The notes beneath the pieces were generated by a model that saw only the letters and a list, made by a program, of their open reading frames with translations, was not told the origin of the DNA and did not search any database. Made by a program: the position numbers and the translations under genes. Positions 1-9,652 of a stretch of 64,000 nt of DNA are shown piece after piece. Each line of letters opens with the position of its first letter. The stretch's first letter is position 1. Where the stretch lies: NCBI RefSeq assembly GCF_038622445.1, contig NZ_CP152019.1:2268501-2332500 (forward strand), written 5' to 3'. Source of the stretch: Sporosarcina sp. FSL K6-1522. GTDB taxonomy: Bacteria > Bacillota > Bacilli > Bacillales_A > Planococcaceae.

Positions 1-725
1 ATAAAGCTATTATTGCTTGTGGTGATGATATTCACCTGCAAAAAATTCAGGCCAATGTGCCTGTTGTTTACTATGGCTTTGATGAAATGAATGATTTTGC
101 AGCAAAAAACATTGTTAAAACGGCCGAACATTCGACTTTTGACGTTTTTGTACGCAATGAATTCTACCATACGTTTACGATTCCTCTTGCAGGTGATCAT
201 GCAATTCTCAACGCGTTAGGCGTGATTGCGCTTTGTCATTATGAGGGCGTTTCAGCAGCTACTGTTGAGGAAAGGCTATTATCATTCCATGGCGTGAAAC
301 GACGATTTACAATTTCGGAAGTCGATGGACGGACGATTGTGGATGATTATGCTCACCATCCAACGGAAATTGCAGCGACCTTGCAATCAGCCAAACAGAA
401 GTATCCAAATCATGAGCTAGTAGCCATTTTTCAGCCACATACATTTACACGAACTGCAGCACTTATGAAGGAATTTGCAGAAAGTTTGGCGCCTGCTGAT
501 CACGTATATTTATGTGATATATTTGGTTCGGCGCGTGAAAAAGCAGGTAACTTGACCATTGATGATTTGGTTGCCAAAATACCTGGGGCAAAGCATCTTG
601 AATTGGATGATATTGGAGTGCTAGACGCTCATGGACACACAGTTTACTTGTTCATGGGAGCTGGCGATGTTCAAAAATATCTACATGCATTTGCGAGTTA
701 TATTGAGAAAGATGAAACAGCTTGA
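1..725 (+). CDS. murC: UDP-N-acetylmuramate--L-alanine ligase, C-terminal part
   Basis: The reading frame is open from base 3, so the 5' end lies outside the window and only about 240 C-terminal residues are present. MurC adds L-alanine to UDP-MurNAc with ATP in the cytoplasm, the first peptide step of peptidoglycan precursor synthesis. Visible family signatures are the central-domain stretch [16 protein letters not shown] and the C-terminal domain motifs [13 protein letters not shown] and FQPHTFTRT, typical of Mur ligases. The stop codon lies inside the terminator hairpin that follows. The assignment also fits the neighbours (murC-ytxG order in Bacillales). Confidence 0.95.
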   Translation, partial: KAIIACGDDIHLQKIQANVPVVYYGFDEMNDFAAKNIVKTAEHSTFDVFVRNEFYHTFTIPLAGDHAILNALGVIALCHYEGVSAATVEERLLSFHGVKRRFTISEVDGRTIVDDYAHHPTEIAATLQSAKQKYPNHELVAIFQPHTFTRTAALMKEFAESLAPADHVYLCDIFGSAREKAGNLTIDDLVAKIPGAKHLELDDIGVLDAHGHTVYLFMGAGDVQKYLHAFASYIEKDETA

Positions 726-750
726 TCCAATGGGATCAGCTGTTTTGTTT
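715..750 (+). terminator. murC terminator
   Basis: Stem AAACAGCTTGATCC (715-728) pairs with GGATCAGCTGTTT (733-745), with one bulge, and is followed by GTTTTT. The murC stop codon (723-725) lies inside the left arm. Confidence 0.8.
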
Positions 751-897
751 TTGGAAGCCCTTTATAATTCGGTGAACTTGATTTGGCTACGTGTTTTATA
801 CACATTATGGACATAAATTCAGTTCGTATTTCCAAATCATTTTACTATTTATGAAGGGAAATGGAGAAAGATGTCGAAGATGTTCTATAGGCATAAT

Positions 898-923
898 GTT
901 TATTTTGCCTGAGAAAAGGGAAC
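898..923 (+). promoter_or_regulatory. SigB-like promoter of ytxGH
   Basis: GTTTAT (898-903) and GGGAAC (918-923) are separated by 14 bp, close to the SigB consensus GTTTaa-N12-14-GGGtat. The ytxGH(J) operon of B. subtilis is under SigB and SigH control (established knowledge). The match is by eye only. Confidence 0.5.
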
Positions 924-962
924 ACAGTGTATTAGGAACAAGCAGTTGGAGGAGGCAGTATC

Positions 963-1433
963 ATGGAAAATTTATTGTACATAGCAGCTATCGTCGCTGC
1001 AATCGCATTTTTGATTTTATGCGTAAGTTTGGCGATGACGTTGTTCTCTGTGAAGAAAACATTGCAAAGTGTTTCTGAAACGATGGACGGGCTTACAGTT
1101 CAACTTGAAGGGATTACGAAAGAAACAGCAGATCTTCTTCACAAGACCAATAGCCTAGCTGAAGATATTCAGCAGAAGTCGGAGAAATTGAATACGGTTG
1201 TGGATGCAGTGAAAGGCGTGGGAGAGTCAGTTTCGGGGCTTAATTCGTCCGTTCGAAGAGTATCTGAATCAATTACAACGGGTGCCGAACAAAATGCTGA
1301 TAAAATTGCGCAAGCTGTTCAATGGAGCAATGTCGTTATCGACATCATGGCGAAAGTGAAAGAGCGGAAACCACAAAGTGCAAAGAGCAAGGGATGGACA
1401 GTGTATAAGCCGGGGCAGGGGCTAAAGAAATAA
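963..1433 (+). CDS. ytxG: DUF948 general stress membrane protein YtxG
   Basis: A 156-residue protein with one N-terminal membrane segment (about residues 4-28, IAAIVAAIAFLILCVSLAM) followed by a long heptad-rich region with repeated SVS/LAED elements, likely coiled coil exposed to the cytoplasm. This is the DUF948 architecture of YtxG, a SigB/SigH-controlled protein of unknown biochemical role. The start is set by the ribosome site GGAGG 9 bases upstream. It forms an operon with ytxH, 65 bp downstream. The third gene of the B. subtilis operon (ytxJ) is absent here. Confidence 0.85.
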   Translation: MENLLYIAAIVAAIAFLILCVSLAMTLFSVKKTLQSVSETMDGLTVQLEGITKETADLLHKTNSLAEDIQQKSEKLNTVVDAVKGVGESVSGLNSSVRRVSESITTGAEQNADKIAQAVQWSNVVIDIMAKVKERKPQSAKSKGWTVYKPGQGLKK

Positions 1434-1498
1434 CATCGCCCTTATGACAGCTTAATATAAAATAGAAGCCAGTTTCGACAAATGAGGAGGAATTAGAG

Positions 1499-2128
1499 AT
1501 GAATGAAGAGCGAAATAGAAACGGTCAATATGAGAATACTTATGGCGAGCAAACCTATTTGCCAGCTAACTACAATCCTACACCGAAATCTTATACAGAT
1601 GAATTTTATAGAGAGGTCCAAGGTTCGGGGGCTAGTAGCTTCTTATTTGGTGCGCTAGTTGGAGGTGTCATTGGAGCAGCAACAGCACTCTTTCTCGCGC
1701 CAAAAACAGGTAGTGAAATGCGTGGGAATTTGACGACGCAGGCTTCACAGCTGAAAAATAAAAGCATCGAAATTAGTTCGGTTGCCAAAGAGAAGGCGAC
1801 AGAGTTTTCAACTGTAGCAAAAGAGAAAACAACAGAATTCACATCGGTTGCTAAAGAGAAAACGGGTGAATTAACAAAGACATTACAGGAGCAATCTGGT
1901 CAAATTATTGATAAAGTAAAGACGATGACGTCCAAAACATCTGTACCGATGGATGATGGCACGGTTTCTTCAGAGGGTGAAGAAGCGATTGAATTTATCA
2001 ATGAGGTAGCCGAAAAAGTAGAAGATGTTCTTGAGCAGGAAGTGGAAGAAGTGACAGCAACAGCAGAAGCATTGCACAAGGCTGTCGAAGAGAAAATAAA
2101 TGAAGAAGCAACTGTAAATGAGAAGTGA
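1499..2128 (+). CDS. ytxH: YtxH-like general stress protein
   Basis: A 209-residue protein with a charged N-terminus, a glycine/alanine-rich membrane hairpin (about residues 43-62, FLFGALVGGVIGAATALFLA) ending in the family signature APKTGSEMR, and then a long Lys/Glu/Thr helical tail. The tail holds three near-identical copies of VAKEKxTEFxS, the direct repeats visible at about 1780-1870. This is the YtxH domain family. It is longer than B. subtilis YtxH, mainly because of the tail repeats and an acidic C-terminus. Ribosome site GAGGAGG precedes the ATG. Function is unknown. Confidence 0.85.
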   Translation: MNEERNRNGQYENTYGEQTYLPANYNPTPKSYTDEFYREVQGSGASSFLFGALVGGVIGAATALFLAPKTGSEMRGNLTTQASQLKNKSIEISSVAKEKATEFSTVAKEKTTEFTSVAKEKTGELTKTLQEQSGQIIDKVKTMTSKTSVPMDDGTVSSEGEEAIEFINEVAEKVEDVLEQEVEEVTATAEALHKAVEEKINEEATVNEK

Positions 2129-2142
2129 ATAAACAGAAAAAG

Positions 2143-2168
2143 CCCATCAATTGTGATGGGTTTTTTTC
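2143..2168 (+). terminator. ytxGH terminator
   Basis: CCCATCA-ATTG-TGATGGG stem followed by seven T residues. Confidence 0.85.
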
Positions 2169-2203
2169 TACATTAAGAAGCTGATATTGCCTTATCTCGC
2201 TAC

Positions 2204-4348
2204 TTAATGGAACTTGATTTCAAGTGAATCGCCGCCGAAAATCGGGTCATTAAATCCGATAGGCGAACCATTGCGCAATAACTGATAGGTGCTAGAAGAA
2301 CTTTCAGGTATTTGATAGTCTGTATGCACAAAGACATCACTGAACGTGATAGGAGTCGTATTCAGAGATGTGATCGTCAACTGACTATCTGCTTGGACGA
2401 TGGTATCGCCATCGCTAAGTTGTCCGTTCAACATAAAAGAAAGCCGTTGTTTTTGGATGGTAATAGTTGTCCCGTTGAACGTGACGGTCATTTGATCCAC
2501 CGATTTCTTACCGAGTTCTGCTGCGACTTCATTAATTGTAGGAGATGGTGGTTTTTGGATTGCTATTGCATCTTGATCTTTTAGGATATAGGAAGTGTTG
2601 ACTGGTATACCTCCTACTAAAAAGGTCATTGGTCGCGCTTTTAACGCCATCGGTTTTTGATTGACGACTACGGAAAAGACATTGGTTGCCAGTTGTTCTT
2701 GGCGATTGGTTGCCGCCAATGCAGCCGCTAATGTTCTTGCTTGTGAAACATGTATTTTATCACGGTCACTAAGCTGTGTATCAAGGCTTTGTGGAATCCC
2801 GTTGACCGTAATGGAAGGCTCTAGTTTGACGGCTAGTCCATCAATCGTGACATGAATCGTCGGCACATCATCGAGCAAATCACGCACGGTTGCAACGGCG
2901 TGTTTGCCATCTTTACCAGGCAATAGTTCGATCGCATCGCCATTTTTTATGAATTCTTTTGTGCTTGTTACTTGTCCGTTCAAGTGAATGGTCGCTTGCG
3001 TGCCATGCTCGCCGGGAATAAGGATGTCTTGGTCATTCAGTTTGATGGATAGACCGAGTCCAGGCATACCATAAAGTTGTCGTGCTTTAATATTGGCTGC
3101 AAGCAGTGCATCTCCGACGGTCATTTCCTTTAACTCGAAAAGTCGAATGGTTTTGTCGTTGACGGTGACAGACATGTAGTGAATAGGTGCTCTTCTTGCT
3201 GCGATAGCAATACCGATTGGTGTCACGAGATCGGGCGATGAGATGATATTGGGCTCTAGTGTGATTCCCGTCAGTGCATCTAGTCCTCGAACGCCTACGC
3301 GGTTTGCTGGAAGATCCAGACAAGTGCTAATTTCTTGGGTTAGCCCAGGCGTCAAGCTACCGCCGCCGACAACCATAACCGCTTGTGGGGATTGTCCGCC
3401 GTTTAAACGCTTGATTTCATCCGCGATTAAACGGGCCAAGCGTTCAACGGATGGTTTGATGACATCAGCGACTTCGCTAGCTGCAATCTGCTGCTCGAAA
3501 CCGAGAATGTCTGTGATGACAATGTCTTCCCCTGCCGTAATCATTCTTTTGGCATTTTCAGCGAGTGGAAAATCGAGTAAATAGTGATTGCTAAGTGCCT
3601 CTGTGATCTCATCTCCGGCTACAGGTACCATGCCATATGCCACAACCGTATTGTTATTTGTAATGGCAATATCGGATGTCCCAGCCCCTATATCGGTTAA
3701 TGCGACGTTAAGTCTGCGCATCGATGGCGGAATGAGGACATTGATGGCTGCAATTGGTTCTAGTGTCAAGGCTTCCATTGCTAAGTCTGCCCTTTTGAGA
3801 GCGGCTAGGAGAGACTCCACGACGACTCGTGGGAGAAAGGTTGCAATGACCTCGACAGATGCAGAGCGTCCTGCTTGGTCGATAAGGCTACCGATTTCGT
3901 CGCCTTCTAGCTTGTAATGCAAAACGGAATAACCTACACAGTAATAATAATCGTCTTTTGTGACAGCGTCGGAAGACATGAGTTTTTGTTGGGCGTGTTG
4001 GACAGCGGCTAGTTCCAAGCGGTTAACATCTTCATGTGAAATAAGGGATTTTTCTGAGATGTCGACAGTCATGACACCTTCTGATGTTTTCAAAGAACGA
4101 CCCGCCGCGGCAACACTTACTTGTTTGAGTGGTCCATGGCGTTCTTCAAGGATGTTTTTGATATCTGAAATCACGCTAGCAACACTTAAAATATTATGTA
4201 TTTGTCCATCAATCATAGAGCGTTCTTTATGCTCGATGGAGACAAGATCAGCAACGTGGTAAATACCGTTGTTTTCTTGTAGGATGATTCCGACAACAGA
4301 ACGTGTTCCGATGTCGAGCGCAAATAGTGTAGTAGGCAAGTTTTTCAC
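2204..4348 (-). CDS. FtsA-like actin-fold ATPase with long C-terminal extension
   Basis: A 714-residue protein. The first ~380 residues carry the FtsA/PilM actin-like fold: phosphate-1 motif [12 protein letters not shown] near the N-terminus, an SHS2-like insertion, phosphate-2 [12 protein letters not shown] and the adenosine motif [12 protein letters not shown]. Residues ~390-714 are an extra region of repeated beta-rich units with recurring VTVND, HVTIDGL and INxxP-type strands, absent from canonical FtsA (about 420-440 residues). No amphipathic membrane-targeting C-terminal helix is obvious. It is a stand-alone minus-strand gene between ytxH and aroA. Similar long FtsA-domain proteins are annotated in other Bacillales. 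The true divisome FtsA normally sits with ftsZ, so this is a paralogue of unknown role. Confidence 0.7.
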   Translation of the reverse strand: MKNLPTTLFALDIGTRSVVGIILQENNGIYHVADLVSIEHKERSMIDGQIHNILSVASVISDIKNILEERHGPLKQVSVAAAGRSLKTSEGVMTVDISEKSLISHEDVNRLELAAVQHAQQKLMSSDAVTKDDYYYCVGYSVLHYKLEGDEIGSLIDQAGRSASVEVIATFLPRVVVESLLAALKRADLAMEALTLEPIAAINVLIPPSMRRLNVALTDIGAGTSDIAITNNNTVVAYGMVPVAGDEITEALSNHYLLDFPLAENAKRMITAGEDIVITDILGFEQQIAASEVADVIKPSVERLARLIADEIKRLNGGQSPQAVMVVGGGSLTPGLTQEISTCLDLPANRVGVRGLDALTGITLEPNIISSPDLVTPIGIAIAARRAPIHYMSVTVNDKTIRLFELKEMTVGDALLAANIKARQLYGMPGLGLSIKLNDQDILIPGEHGTQATIHLNGQVTSTKEFIKNGDAIELLPGKDGKHAVATVRDLLDDVPTIHVTIDGLAVKLEPSITVNGIPQSLDTQLSDRDKIHVSQARTLAAALAATNRQEQLATNVFSVVVNQKPMALKARPMTFLVGGIPVNTSYILKDQDAIAIQKPPSPTINEVAAELGKKSVDQMTVTFNGTTITIQKQRLSFMLNGQLSDGDTIVQADSQLTITSLNTTPITFSDVFVHTDYQIPESSSSTYQLLRNGSPIGFNDPIFGGDSLEIKFH

Positions 4349-4398
4349 CCTTTCTGTCGAGGAATGTCCTGAATTGAGAAAAATTTTAATAAATAACG

Positions 4399-4427
4399 TG
4401 ACTTTTCAAATAGTATTCATTATACTA
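4399..4427 (+). promoter_or_regulatory. Probable SigA promoter of aroA
   Basis: GTGACT (4399-4404), 17 bp, TATACT (4422-4427), about 75 bp upstream of the start codon. The -35 matches four of six consensus bases. Confidence 0.5.
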
Positions 4428-4502
4428 GGTCTATTCTATAAAAATGTAACATATATTCCCCTCTTCGGAAAGGGAATGATATGTAGGGGAGGAGACATAC
4501 TG

Positions 4503-5588
4503 ATGAGACAAAATGAACTAGATGAGTTACGCGGCCGTGTGAACGAGCTAAACATCAAAGTATTGGATCTTATTAATGAACGAACAGCTGTTGTCCAAGA
4601 GATTGGGAAAGTAAAAGAAAAGCAAGGTGTCAACAGGTATGATCCAATCCGTGAAAGAGAAATGCTTAATTTCCTAAAGGAATCAAACAATGGTCCATTA
4701 CCGAATGGCGTTTTAGAGCAGATCTTTAAAGGCATTTTTATGTCTGCGCTTGAAATACAGGAAGATGACCAACGCAATGCATTACTCGTATCGCGTAAAC
4801 GCAAAGCTGAAGATACGGTCGTTGACATCAATGGCCATAAAATTGGTGATGGTAACCCGTCATTTATCTACGGGCCATGCGCAGTCGAATCTTATGAACA
4901 AGTACTTGCTGTTGCACAATCCATCAAAGCAAAAGGTTTGACGATGATAAGAGGTGGCGCATACAAGCCGCGCACGTCACCATACGATTTCCAAGGGCTT
5001 GGTCTGGAAGGGCTAAAAATCTTGAAGCGTGTATCAGAAGAAACAGGGCTTTCAGTTGTAACGGAAATCATTACGCCGTCACATTTGGAAGAAGCGATGG
5101 ATTATATCGACGTCGTGCAAATTGGTGCGCGTAACATGCAAAACTTTGAATTGCTGAAAGAAGCGGGAATGATCAATAAGCCGGTTCTTCTAAAGCGTGG
5201 ACTTGCAGCGACAATCGATGAATTCATTAATGCAGCTGAATATATTATGTCAAAAGGAAATAGCCAAATTATCCTTTGTGAGCGTGGTATCCGGACATAT
5301 GAACGAGCGACACGTAACACATTAGATATTTCAGCTGTTCCAATTTTGAAGCAAGAGACGCATTTACCGGTATTCGTCGATGTTACGCACTCAACAGGTA
5401 GAAAAGATTTGTTGTTGCCAACAGCGAAAGCTGCAATTGCGGTAGGCGCAGATGGCGTTATGGCGGAAGTACATCCGGATCCAGCTGTTGCGTTGTCCGA
5501 CTCTGCGCAACAAATGGATCTACAACAGTTTGATGAGTTTTATGAAGCGATTCAACAATTCATGAAAACACACCACACAGTCTCATGA
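4503..5588 (+). CDS. aroA: Bifunctional chorismate mutase / DAHP synthase
   Basis: A 361-residue fusion. Residues ~1-90 are an AroQ-type chorismate mutase helix bundle ([26 protein letters not shown]); residues ~95-360 are a class I-beta DAHP synthase barrel ([50 protein letters not shown]). It condenses phosphoenolpyruvate and erythrose-4-phosphate, and the mutase domain provides chorismate/prephenate feedback in Bacillus (family knowledge). The start at 4503 is chosen because GGGAGGAG lies 9 bases upstream and it matches the family N-terminus; longer in-frame starts lack ribosome sites. It is followed by a terminator, so it is monocistronic. Confidence 0.96.
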   Translation: MRQNELDELRGRVNELNIKVLDLINERTAVVQEIGKVKEKQGVNRYDPIREREMLNFLKESNNGPLPNGVLEQIFKGIFMSALEIQEDDQRNALLVSRKRKAEDTVVDINGHKIGDGNPSFIYGPCAVESYEQVLAVAQSIKAKGLTMIRGGAYKPRTSPYDFQGLGLEGLKILKRVSEETGLSVVTEIITPSHLEEAMDYIDVVQIGARNMQNFELLKEAGMINKPVLLKRGLAATIDEFINAAEYIMSKGNSQIILCERGIRTYERATRNTLDISAVPILKQETHLPVFVDVTHSTGRKDLLLPTAKAAIAVGADGVMAEVHPDPAVALSDSAQQMDLQQFDEFYEAIQQFMKTHHTVS

Positions 5589-5590
5589 TT

Positions 5591-5622
5591 TTACGCCGGA
5601 CCTTTAGGGTTCCGGCGTTTTG
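5591..5622 (+). terminator. aroA terminator
   Basis: ACGCCGGA (5593-5600) pairs with TCCGGCGT (5611-5618), followed by TTTTG. Confidence 0.85.
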
Positions 5623-5795
5623 ACTTATACACTAGGATAAAAACTTGAAGCCGTGCGGCGATTAAAATGAGACTTTTGAATTTTATTGTCCAAGCCGCCC
5701 AGCATAGCACTTATATGCTATATTAAGTAGAAGGCTGAATGTAAATAGGCTAGGGTATAAGTATATGAAGTGAATGGATGAAAGGAGTTTGGTCA

Positions 5796-6794
5796 ATGGC
5801 TGTAACGATTTACGATGTTGCCAGGGAAGCGAGTGTTTCGATGGCAACGGTTTCCCGCGTCGTTAACGGGAATCCAAATGTAAAACCTGCAACGAGAAAA
5901 AAAGTGCTTGAATGCATTGAACGGCTTGGATATCGACCAAATGCTGTAGCAAGAGGGCTTGCAAGTAAGAAAACCACAACAATCGGTGTCATTGTGCCCG
6001 ATATTTCGAAAAGTTATTACTCGGAGCTTTCGCGTGGCATCGCAGATGTAGCGACAATGTATGAATATAATATTATCCTATCCAATTCTGACGAACGTAC
6101 GACGAGAGAAGTGGAGCTGCTCGAGGATCATCTTGGGAAACAAGTAGATGGACTGATTTTTATGAGTGATTCCATTTCTGAGGAAGTTCGGACTGAAATG
6201 GCGACGGCTAATGTGCCAATTGTTTTGGCTGGAACGCTCGATGTTCAAAATTTGTTACCAACTGTCAATATTGACTTTGAAGAAGCTGCATACGTTGCTG
6301 TCAATCAGTTGATTGCCAATGGGCATAAGCGAATTGTTTTACTTTCGAGTCCTTTTACAAGGGATATTAACCGTATAAGCAAACGGGCGGGGTATATTCG
6401 GGCACTTCAAGATGCGGGGCTTGCTGTGGAAGAGGAGCTTATTATCGAGACGGGAGATTCATACGATAGTGCATATGAATCATGGAAAGCGATTCGTGAA
6501 TTGCGAGGGAAACCAACGGCTATATTTGCTACAAATGATACGATGGCAGTTGGCGTGTTAAATGGGATTTGTGATGAAGGTTTATCCGTACCTAGAGATT
6601 ACGAAGTTATTTGTTTTGAGCATTCTATCATGGCGAGAGTCGTTAGACCGCAATTGACGACGATTGTCGTGCCACTATACGATTTAGGGGCCGTAGCGAT
6701 GCGACTATTGACAAAGCTAATAAACGGCGAAGAAGTCGACCAGGAACAGGTTATTTTACCGTTCAGGTTGGAAGAACGTAATTCATTGAAATAA
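5796..6794 (+). CDS. ccpA: Catabolite control protein A
   Basis: A 332-residue LacI/GalR-family regulator. The N-terminal helix-turn-helix reads TIYDVAREASVSMATVSR, followed by the hinge helix with YRPNAVARGLA and a periplasmic-binding-protein-like core (residues ~60-330). CcpA binds cre sites with HPr-Ser46-P to control carbon metabolism, including the neighbouring acu/acsA genes in B. subtilis. The start at 5796 is preceded by AAAGGAG; an ATG 18 bases upstream has no such site. The aroA-ccpA order is conserved in Bacillales. The motPS genes that follow ccpA in B. subtilis are absent. Confidence 0.95.
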   Translation: MAVTIYDVAREASVSMATVSRVVNGNPNVKPATRKKVLECIERLGYRPNAVARGLASKKTTTIGVIVPDISKSYYSELSRGIADVATMYEYNIILSNSDERTTREVELLEDHLGKQVDGLIFMSDSISEEVRTEMATANVPIVLAGTLDVQNLLPTVNIDFEEAAYVAVNQLIANGHKRIVLLSSPFTRDINRISKRAGYIRALQDAGLAVEEELIIETGDSYDSAYESWKAIRELRGKPTAIFATNDTMAVGVLNGICDEGLSVPRDYEVICFEHSIMARVVRPQLTTIVVPLYDLGAVAMRLLTKLINGEEVDQEQVILPFRLEERNSLK

Positions 6795-6829
6795 ATAAGA
6801 AAAGCGTAAGCGTCGTTTAGATATTAAAA

Positions 6830-6880
6830 GTGGGGCACCCTCCTTGACTACATAGATAGTCGAGGAGGGTGCCCCCATTG
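6830..6880. terminator. Bidirectional terminator between ccpA and acuC
   Basis: A 13-bp stem, GGGGCACCCTCCT (6832-6844) with AGGAGGGTGCCCC (6863-6875), lies between the converging ccpA and acuC genes. The minus-strand side runs into CTTTTAAT. Confidence 0.85.
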
Positions 6881-6905
6881 TGTTTGGGCAGTTCTATAAA
6901 AGCAG

Positions 6906-8072
6906 TTAGTTATTCAGCCGTTCGTTTCGGATAATATGTAAAGCCCGATCGAGCATCTGCGCATTTTTTTCCGTAATTTCCTCTTTGCGAGGAATCGGTT
7001 CGTAAAGTGGATTAGGGTCTTCCCATGTCGGAATAAGCGTCACAGGAGCTTGTTCCTGCCATTCTGCCAGCCATTCAGCAGGGAGTGGACCTGTTGGAGC
7101 CGCTTCGTTTTTCATAGCGAGCCAAATGTGGGACCACGCTCTTGGAACGACGCGCCAAATATCGTAACCGCCACCACCGATAGCAATCCAGCGACCATCG
7201 CAAAATTGCTCGGCAACTTCCCGGGCGATTCGTGGAATCTCTTTGTAAAGATTCATCGTACCGTATAAATGCGTCAATGGATCGAAGTAATGTGCATCCG
7301 CCCCGTTTTGCGTCAAGATGACATCCGGTTTGAAATAAGCGGTCACTTCTCTTATAGCGGTTTCATAAATATTCAAAAAGGACTCGTCTTCAGTAAATGC
7401 ATCAATTGGAAAGTTGAAAGAGGTTCCATAACCTTCTCCATTACCACGCTCCGTAATATTCCCAGTACCTGGAAACAGATAGCGACCTGTTTCATGAATG
7501 GAAAACGTACAAACTGTAGGGTCATCGTAGAAACTCCATTGAACCCCGTCACCATGATGGGCATCCGTGTCAATATAGAGGACGCGAGCCCCGTATTTTT
7601 TTTGCATATACTTAATGGCGACACTGCTATCATTGTAGACGCAAAAACCAGAAGCCCGTCCTTGGAAGCCATGATGGAGTCCGCCGCCGAGATTTAAGGC
7701 ATACCGTGAGCGCCCTTCCATCACTTCATCGACCGCTGTTAGTGTGCCACCAACGAGCATAGCACTTGCTTCATGCATATTGGGAAAAATGGGGGTGTCT
7801 TCGGTTCCAATGCCATATATACTGCCTACATCTTCACGGAGTTCCCCTTTTCCCGCCTGTTTAACAATCTCGATGAATTTTGGATCATGTGCAAGCAGTA
7901 ACTCATCATCCGTTGCAATACGGGGTGCTAAGATATCTGCGTCTTGAATTGCATTCATTTTACGTAGCAGATCAAGTGTCATGACAATTCGTTTTTGATT
8001 GAACGGATGTGTGTCTGAGAAAGAGTATCCAAGTTGTTCTTCAGAAAAGACAAATACGGCATCTTTTTTCAT
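6906..8072 (-). CDS. acuC: AcuC, class I/II histone-deacetylase-family protein
   Basis: A 388-residue zinc-dependent deacetylase. Visible active-site signatures are the GGGLHHGF(Q)GRASGF loop, DTDAHHGDG with metal ligands, and GGGGYD near the C-terminus. In B. subtilis AcuC removes the acetyl group that AcuA places on acetyl-CoA synthetase, reactivating it. The ATG at 8072 overlaps the acuB stop by four bases (ATGA), indicating translational coupling. It is the last gene of acuA-acuB-acuC and faces a shared terminator with ccpA. Confidence 0.95.
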   Translation of the reverse strand: MKKDAVFVFSEEQLGYSFSDTHPFNQKRIVMTLDLLRKMNAIQDADILAPRIATDDELLLAHDPKFIEIVKQAGKGELREDVGSIYGIGTEDTPIFPNMHEASAMLVGGTLTAVDEVMEGRSRYALNLGGGLHHGFQGRASGFCVYNDSSVAIKYMQKKYGARVLYIDTDAHHGDGVQWSFYDDPTVCTFSIHETGRYLFPGTGNITERGNGEGYGTSFNFPIDAFTEDESFLNIYETAIREVTAYFKPDVILTQNGADAHYFDPLTHLYGTMNLYKEIPRIAREVAEQFCDGRWIAIGGGGYDIWRVVPRAWSHIWLAMKNEAAPTGPLPAEWLAEWQEQAPVTLIPTWEDPNPLYEPIPRKEEITEKNAQMLDRALHIIRNERLNN

Positions 8073-8716
8073 AGGTCGATTCCTGGTACATTCGGCCATA
8101 ACACTTCAAATCCACTGTTTTTAAGCTCTTCGATAATTTTGAGTGGATTCATGGAATTAATCCGAATGACGAGTATTTTATTAGCTTCATTGTCTTTATC
8201 TGGATAAACGAGTACGCTTAACACATTGGTATGCAAATCATGGAACACTTTGGATACTTCAAAGAGAATGCCCGGCACATTCGGGACTCGTACTTCGAGT
8301 TGTGACCCGGGCTGATGTGCACCGGTCAATTCGATATATTTATAGAGCAAGTCTGTTTCTGTAATGATTCCGACTAACTTACCGCTGGAGACAATGGGGA
8401 GGGAGCCGATTTGGTTATCGTAAAATATGACAGCTGCTTCTTCCACAAAGTCCATCGGATGACCGACGATAGGATTTTTCGTCATAACCTCGGAGAGTGC
8501 TGTATCGTAAATGCTTGTGTCTATTATTTCTGAGATGGATGATGGAACAACTTCTTTCAAATTGCGATCCGTAATGATTCCGACGACTGTGCCTTCTGCT
8601 GATAGAATCGGAATATGCCGGATTTTTCTTTCTCGCATCGCTTGAAGTGCGTCTTTTACAGTGTGGTTTGGAGAAAGTGTTAGTACATCTTTTATCATGA
8701 TCTCTTCGATTAGCAT
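8069..8716 (-). CDS. acuB: AcuB, CBS-pair and ACT domain protein
   Basis: A 215-residue protein. Two CBS domains occupy residues ~1-135 (IMIKDVLTLSPNHTVKDAL; MTKNPIVGHPMDFVEEAA) and an ACT-like domain follows (~140-212, LEVRVPNVPGILFEVSKVF). This is the AcuB architecture; the role is thought to be nucleotide or ligand sensing in acetoin/acetate metabolism but is not established. The start at 8716 matches the family N-terminus and lies just downstream of the acuA stop. The first codons of acuC overlap its stop. Confidence 0.92.
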   Translation of the reverse strand: MLIEEIMIKDVLTLSPNHTVKDALQAMRERKIRHIPILSAEGTVVGIITDRNLKEVVPSSISEIIDTSIYDTALSEVMTKNPIVGHPMDFVEEAAVIFYDNQIGSLPIVSSGKLVGIITETDLLYKYIELTGAHQPGSQLEVRVPNVPGILFEVSKVFHDLHTNVLSVLVYPDKDNEANKILVIRINSMNPLKIIEELKNSGFEVLWPNVPGIDL

Positions 8717-8732
8717 ATAGAGCGCCTCACTT

Positions 8733-9374
8733 TCAATACAGGAATCGATTCCTAAAGCGTAAACTATCGAATCGCTGGACGGATTCTTGGTCAACCCTTG
8801 CGCCGATACGAGCCATTAGGCAGTTGGCGGGATGGGAGCAAATTTCAGGGTCATCGGTTGCGTAGTATTCTAAACCGCCTGCCTGCATCATTTTTTCCAT
8901 GATCTTTCGATATTCCCAGACATTCAATTTGGTACCTTTTAAATCCCAGTGCCAGTAATATTCCGTCGTTAAAATGATGTAATCTTCCATTGCGTCATCC
9001 ATCATTGAAACTTTTAGCAACGCTTTACCCACTCCGCCACCACGGAATTTTGGGATAATTTCAATCGCTCCTAATTCGATTAAGTTCTCCATATTTCCTT
9101 CCGACCAAGATTCGAGCGGGTCCGGGTATAAGTAAGTGACATACCCGACAATTTCATTTTGATCGCGTACGATTAAAATTCTTCCATCTGGCAGTGCAGC
9201 GATTTCAACAAGCGCCTTATGCTGCTGGGCAGGAGGTCTGAATGCGACAAGATCTTCATGAAAGTCCAGGCGCGCAATTTCCTCAGATGAGACAGGGCCT
9301 TCGATAATGATATCACCGTTTTTATGCTTAATTTCCATCGCATTATAGGTCTTAATATGTTCCAATAAAATCAT
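8733..9374 (-). CDS. acuA: AcuA protein acetyltransferase (GNAT)
   Basis: A 213-residue GNAT-family acetyltransferase. The acetyl-CoA binding region is visible as IEIIPKFRGGGVGKALL, flanked by the AcuA-typical stretches YPDPLESWSEGNME, EYYWHWDLKGT and EICSHPANCLM. AcuA acetylates the C-terminal active-site lysine of AcsA, switching it off. First gene of the acu operon, divergent from acsA. The start at 9374 follows GTGAGGTGATG. A possible -10 (TATACT on the minus strand, 9402-9407) lies about 30 bp upstream; no cre-like box was recognised. Confidence 0.95.
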   Translation of the reverse strand: MILLEHIKTYNAMEIKHKNGDIIIEGPVSSEEIARLDFHEDLVAFRPPAQQHKALVEIAALPDGRILIVRDQNEIVGYVTYLYPDPLESWSEGNMENLIELGAIEIIPKFRGGGVGKALLKVSMMDDAMEDYIILTTEYYWHWDLKGTKLNVWEYRKIMEKMMQAGGLEYYATDDPEICSHPANCLMARIGARVDQESVQRFDSLRFRNRFLY

Positions 9375-9518
9375 CACCTCACAATCTAAGCAGATGATTC
9401 TAGTATACAACAAAAAATATGGAAAAAAGAAGTCTTATTGTTACAAAAGAAAAAACTATCTAAAAAATAAAATAAATTAGCAAATTCGGACTTGGATGAT
9501 GTAGAATAGGAGGTGTTA

Positions 9519-9652
9519 ACTTGATTCAGCGGGAATTGCCCATCTGATAAGTGGGGATGAATGCTAAAAGTTTTTTCAATCAGAGGGAGTTCAAAATCCC
9601 GACGCAATTACGCCTCGGCGTAATTGATTATTTTCGAAAGGGTGATTAGAGA
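9519..9652 (+). promoter_or_regulatory. acsA upstream region with palindromic repeat
   Basis: About 130 bp before acsA hold AGGAGG followed by a TTG-initiated 8-codon frame (MIQRELPI, 9521-9547), which may be fortuitous, and then the palindromic repeat at 9601-9631. A 19-bp stretch beginning ACTTGATTCAGCGGGAATT (9519) resembles 55188-55206 (16 of 19). The acsA ribosome site AAAGGGTGAT follows. No clear SigA promoter could be set. Confidence 0.4.
9601..9631. repeat. Interspersed palindromic repeat, copy 1
   Basis: GACGCAATTACGCC followed by TC and GGCGTAATTGAT: perfect 10-bp arms (9605-9614, 9617-9626) around a two-base centre. A copy at 55346-55376 is identical except at the centre (TT) and one 3' flank base. 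Both lie upstream of a chromosomal gene. Confidence 0.75.

Noticed and set aside
57..60. GTG at 57 as the murC start
   Set aside because: The frame is open to the window edge and encodes conserved MurC sequence upstream, so this is a truncated gene rather than a start.
3243..3917. Two plus-strand frames of 113 and 109 codons
   Set aside because: Both are antisense to the conserved ATPase motifs of the FtsA-like gene; no promoter or ribosome site.
9375..9652. Search for a CcpA cre box between acuA and acsA
   Set aside because: B. subtilis has one at this locus, but no sequence close to WTGNNARCGNWWWCAW was found by eye.
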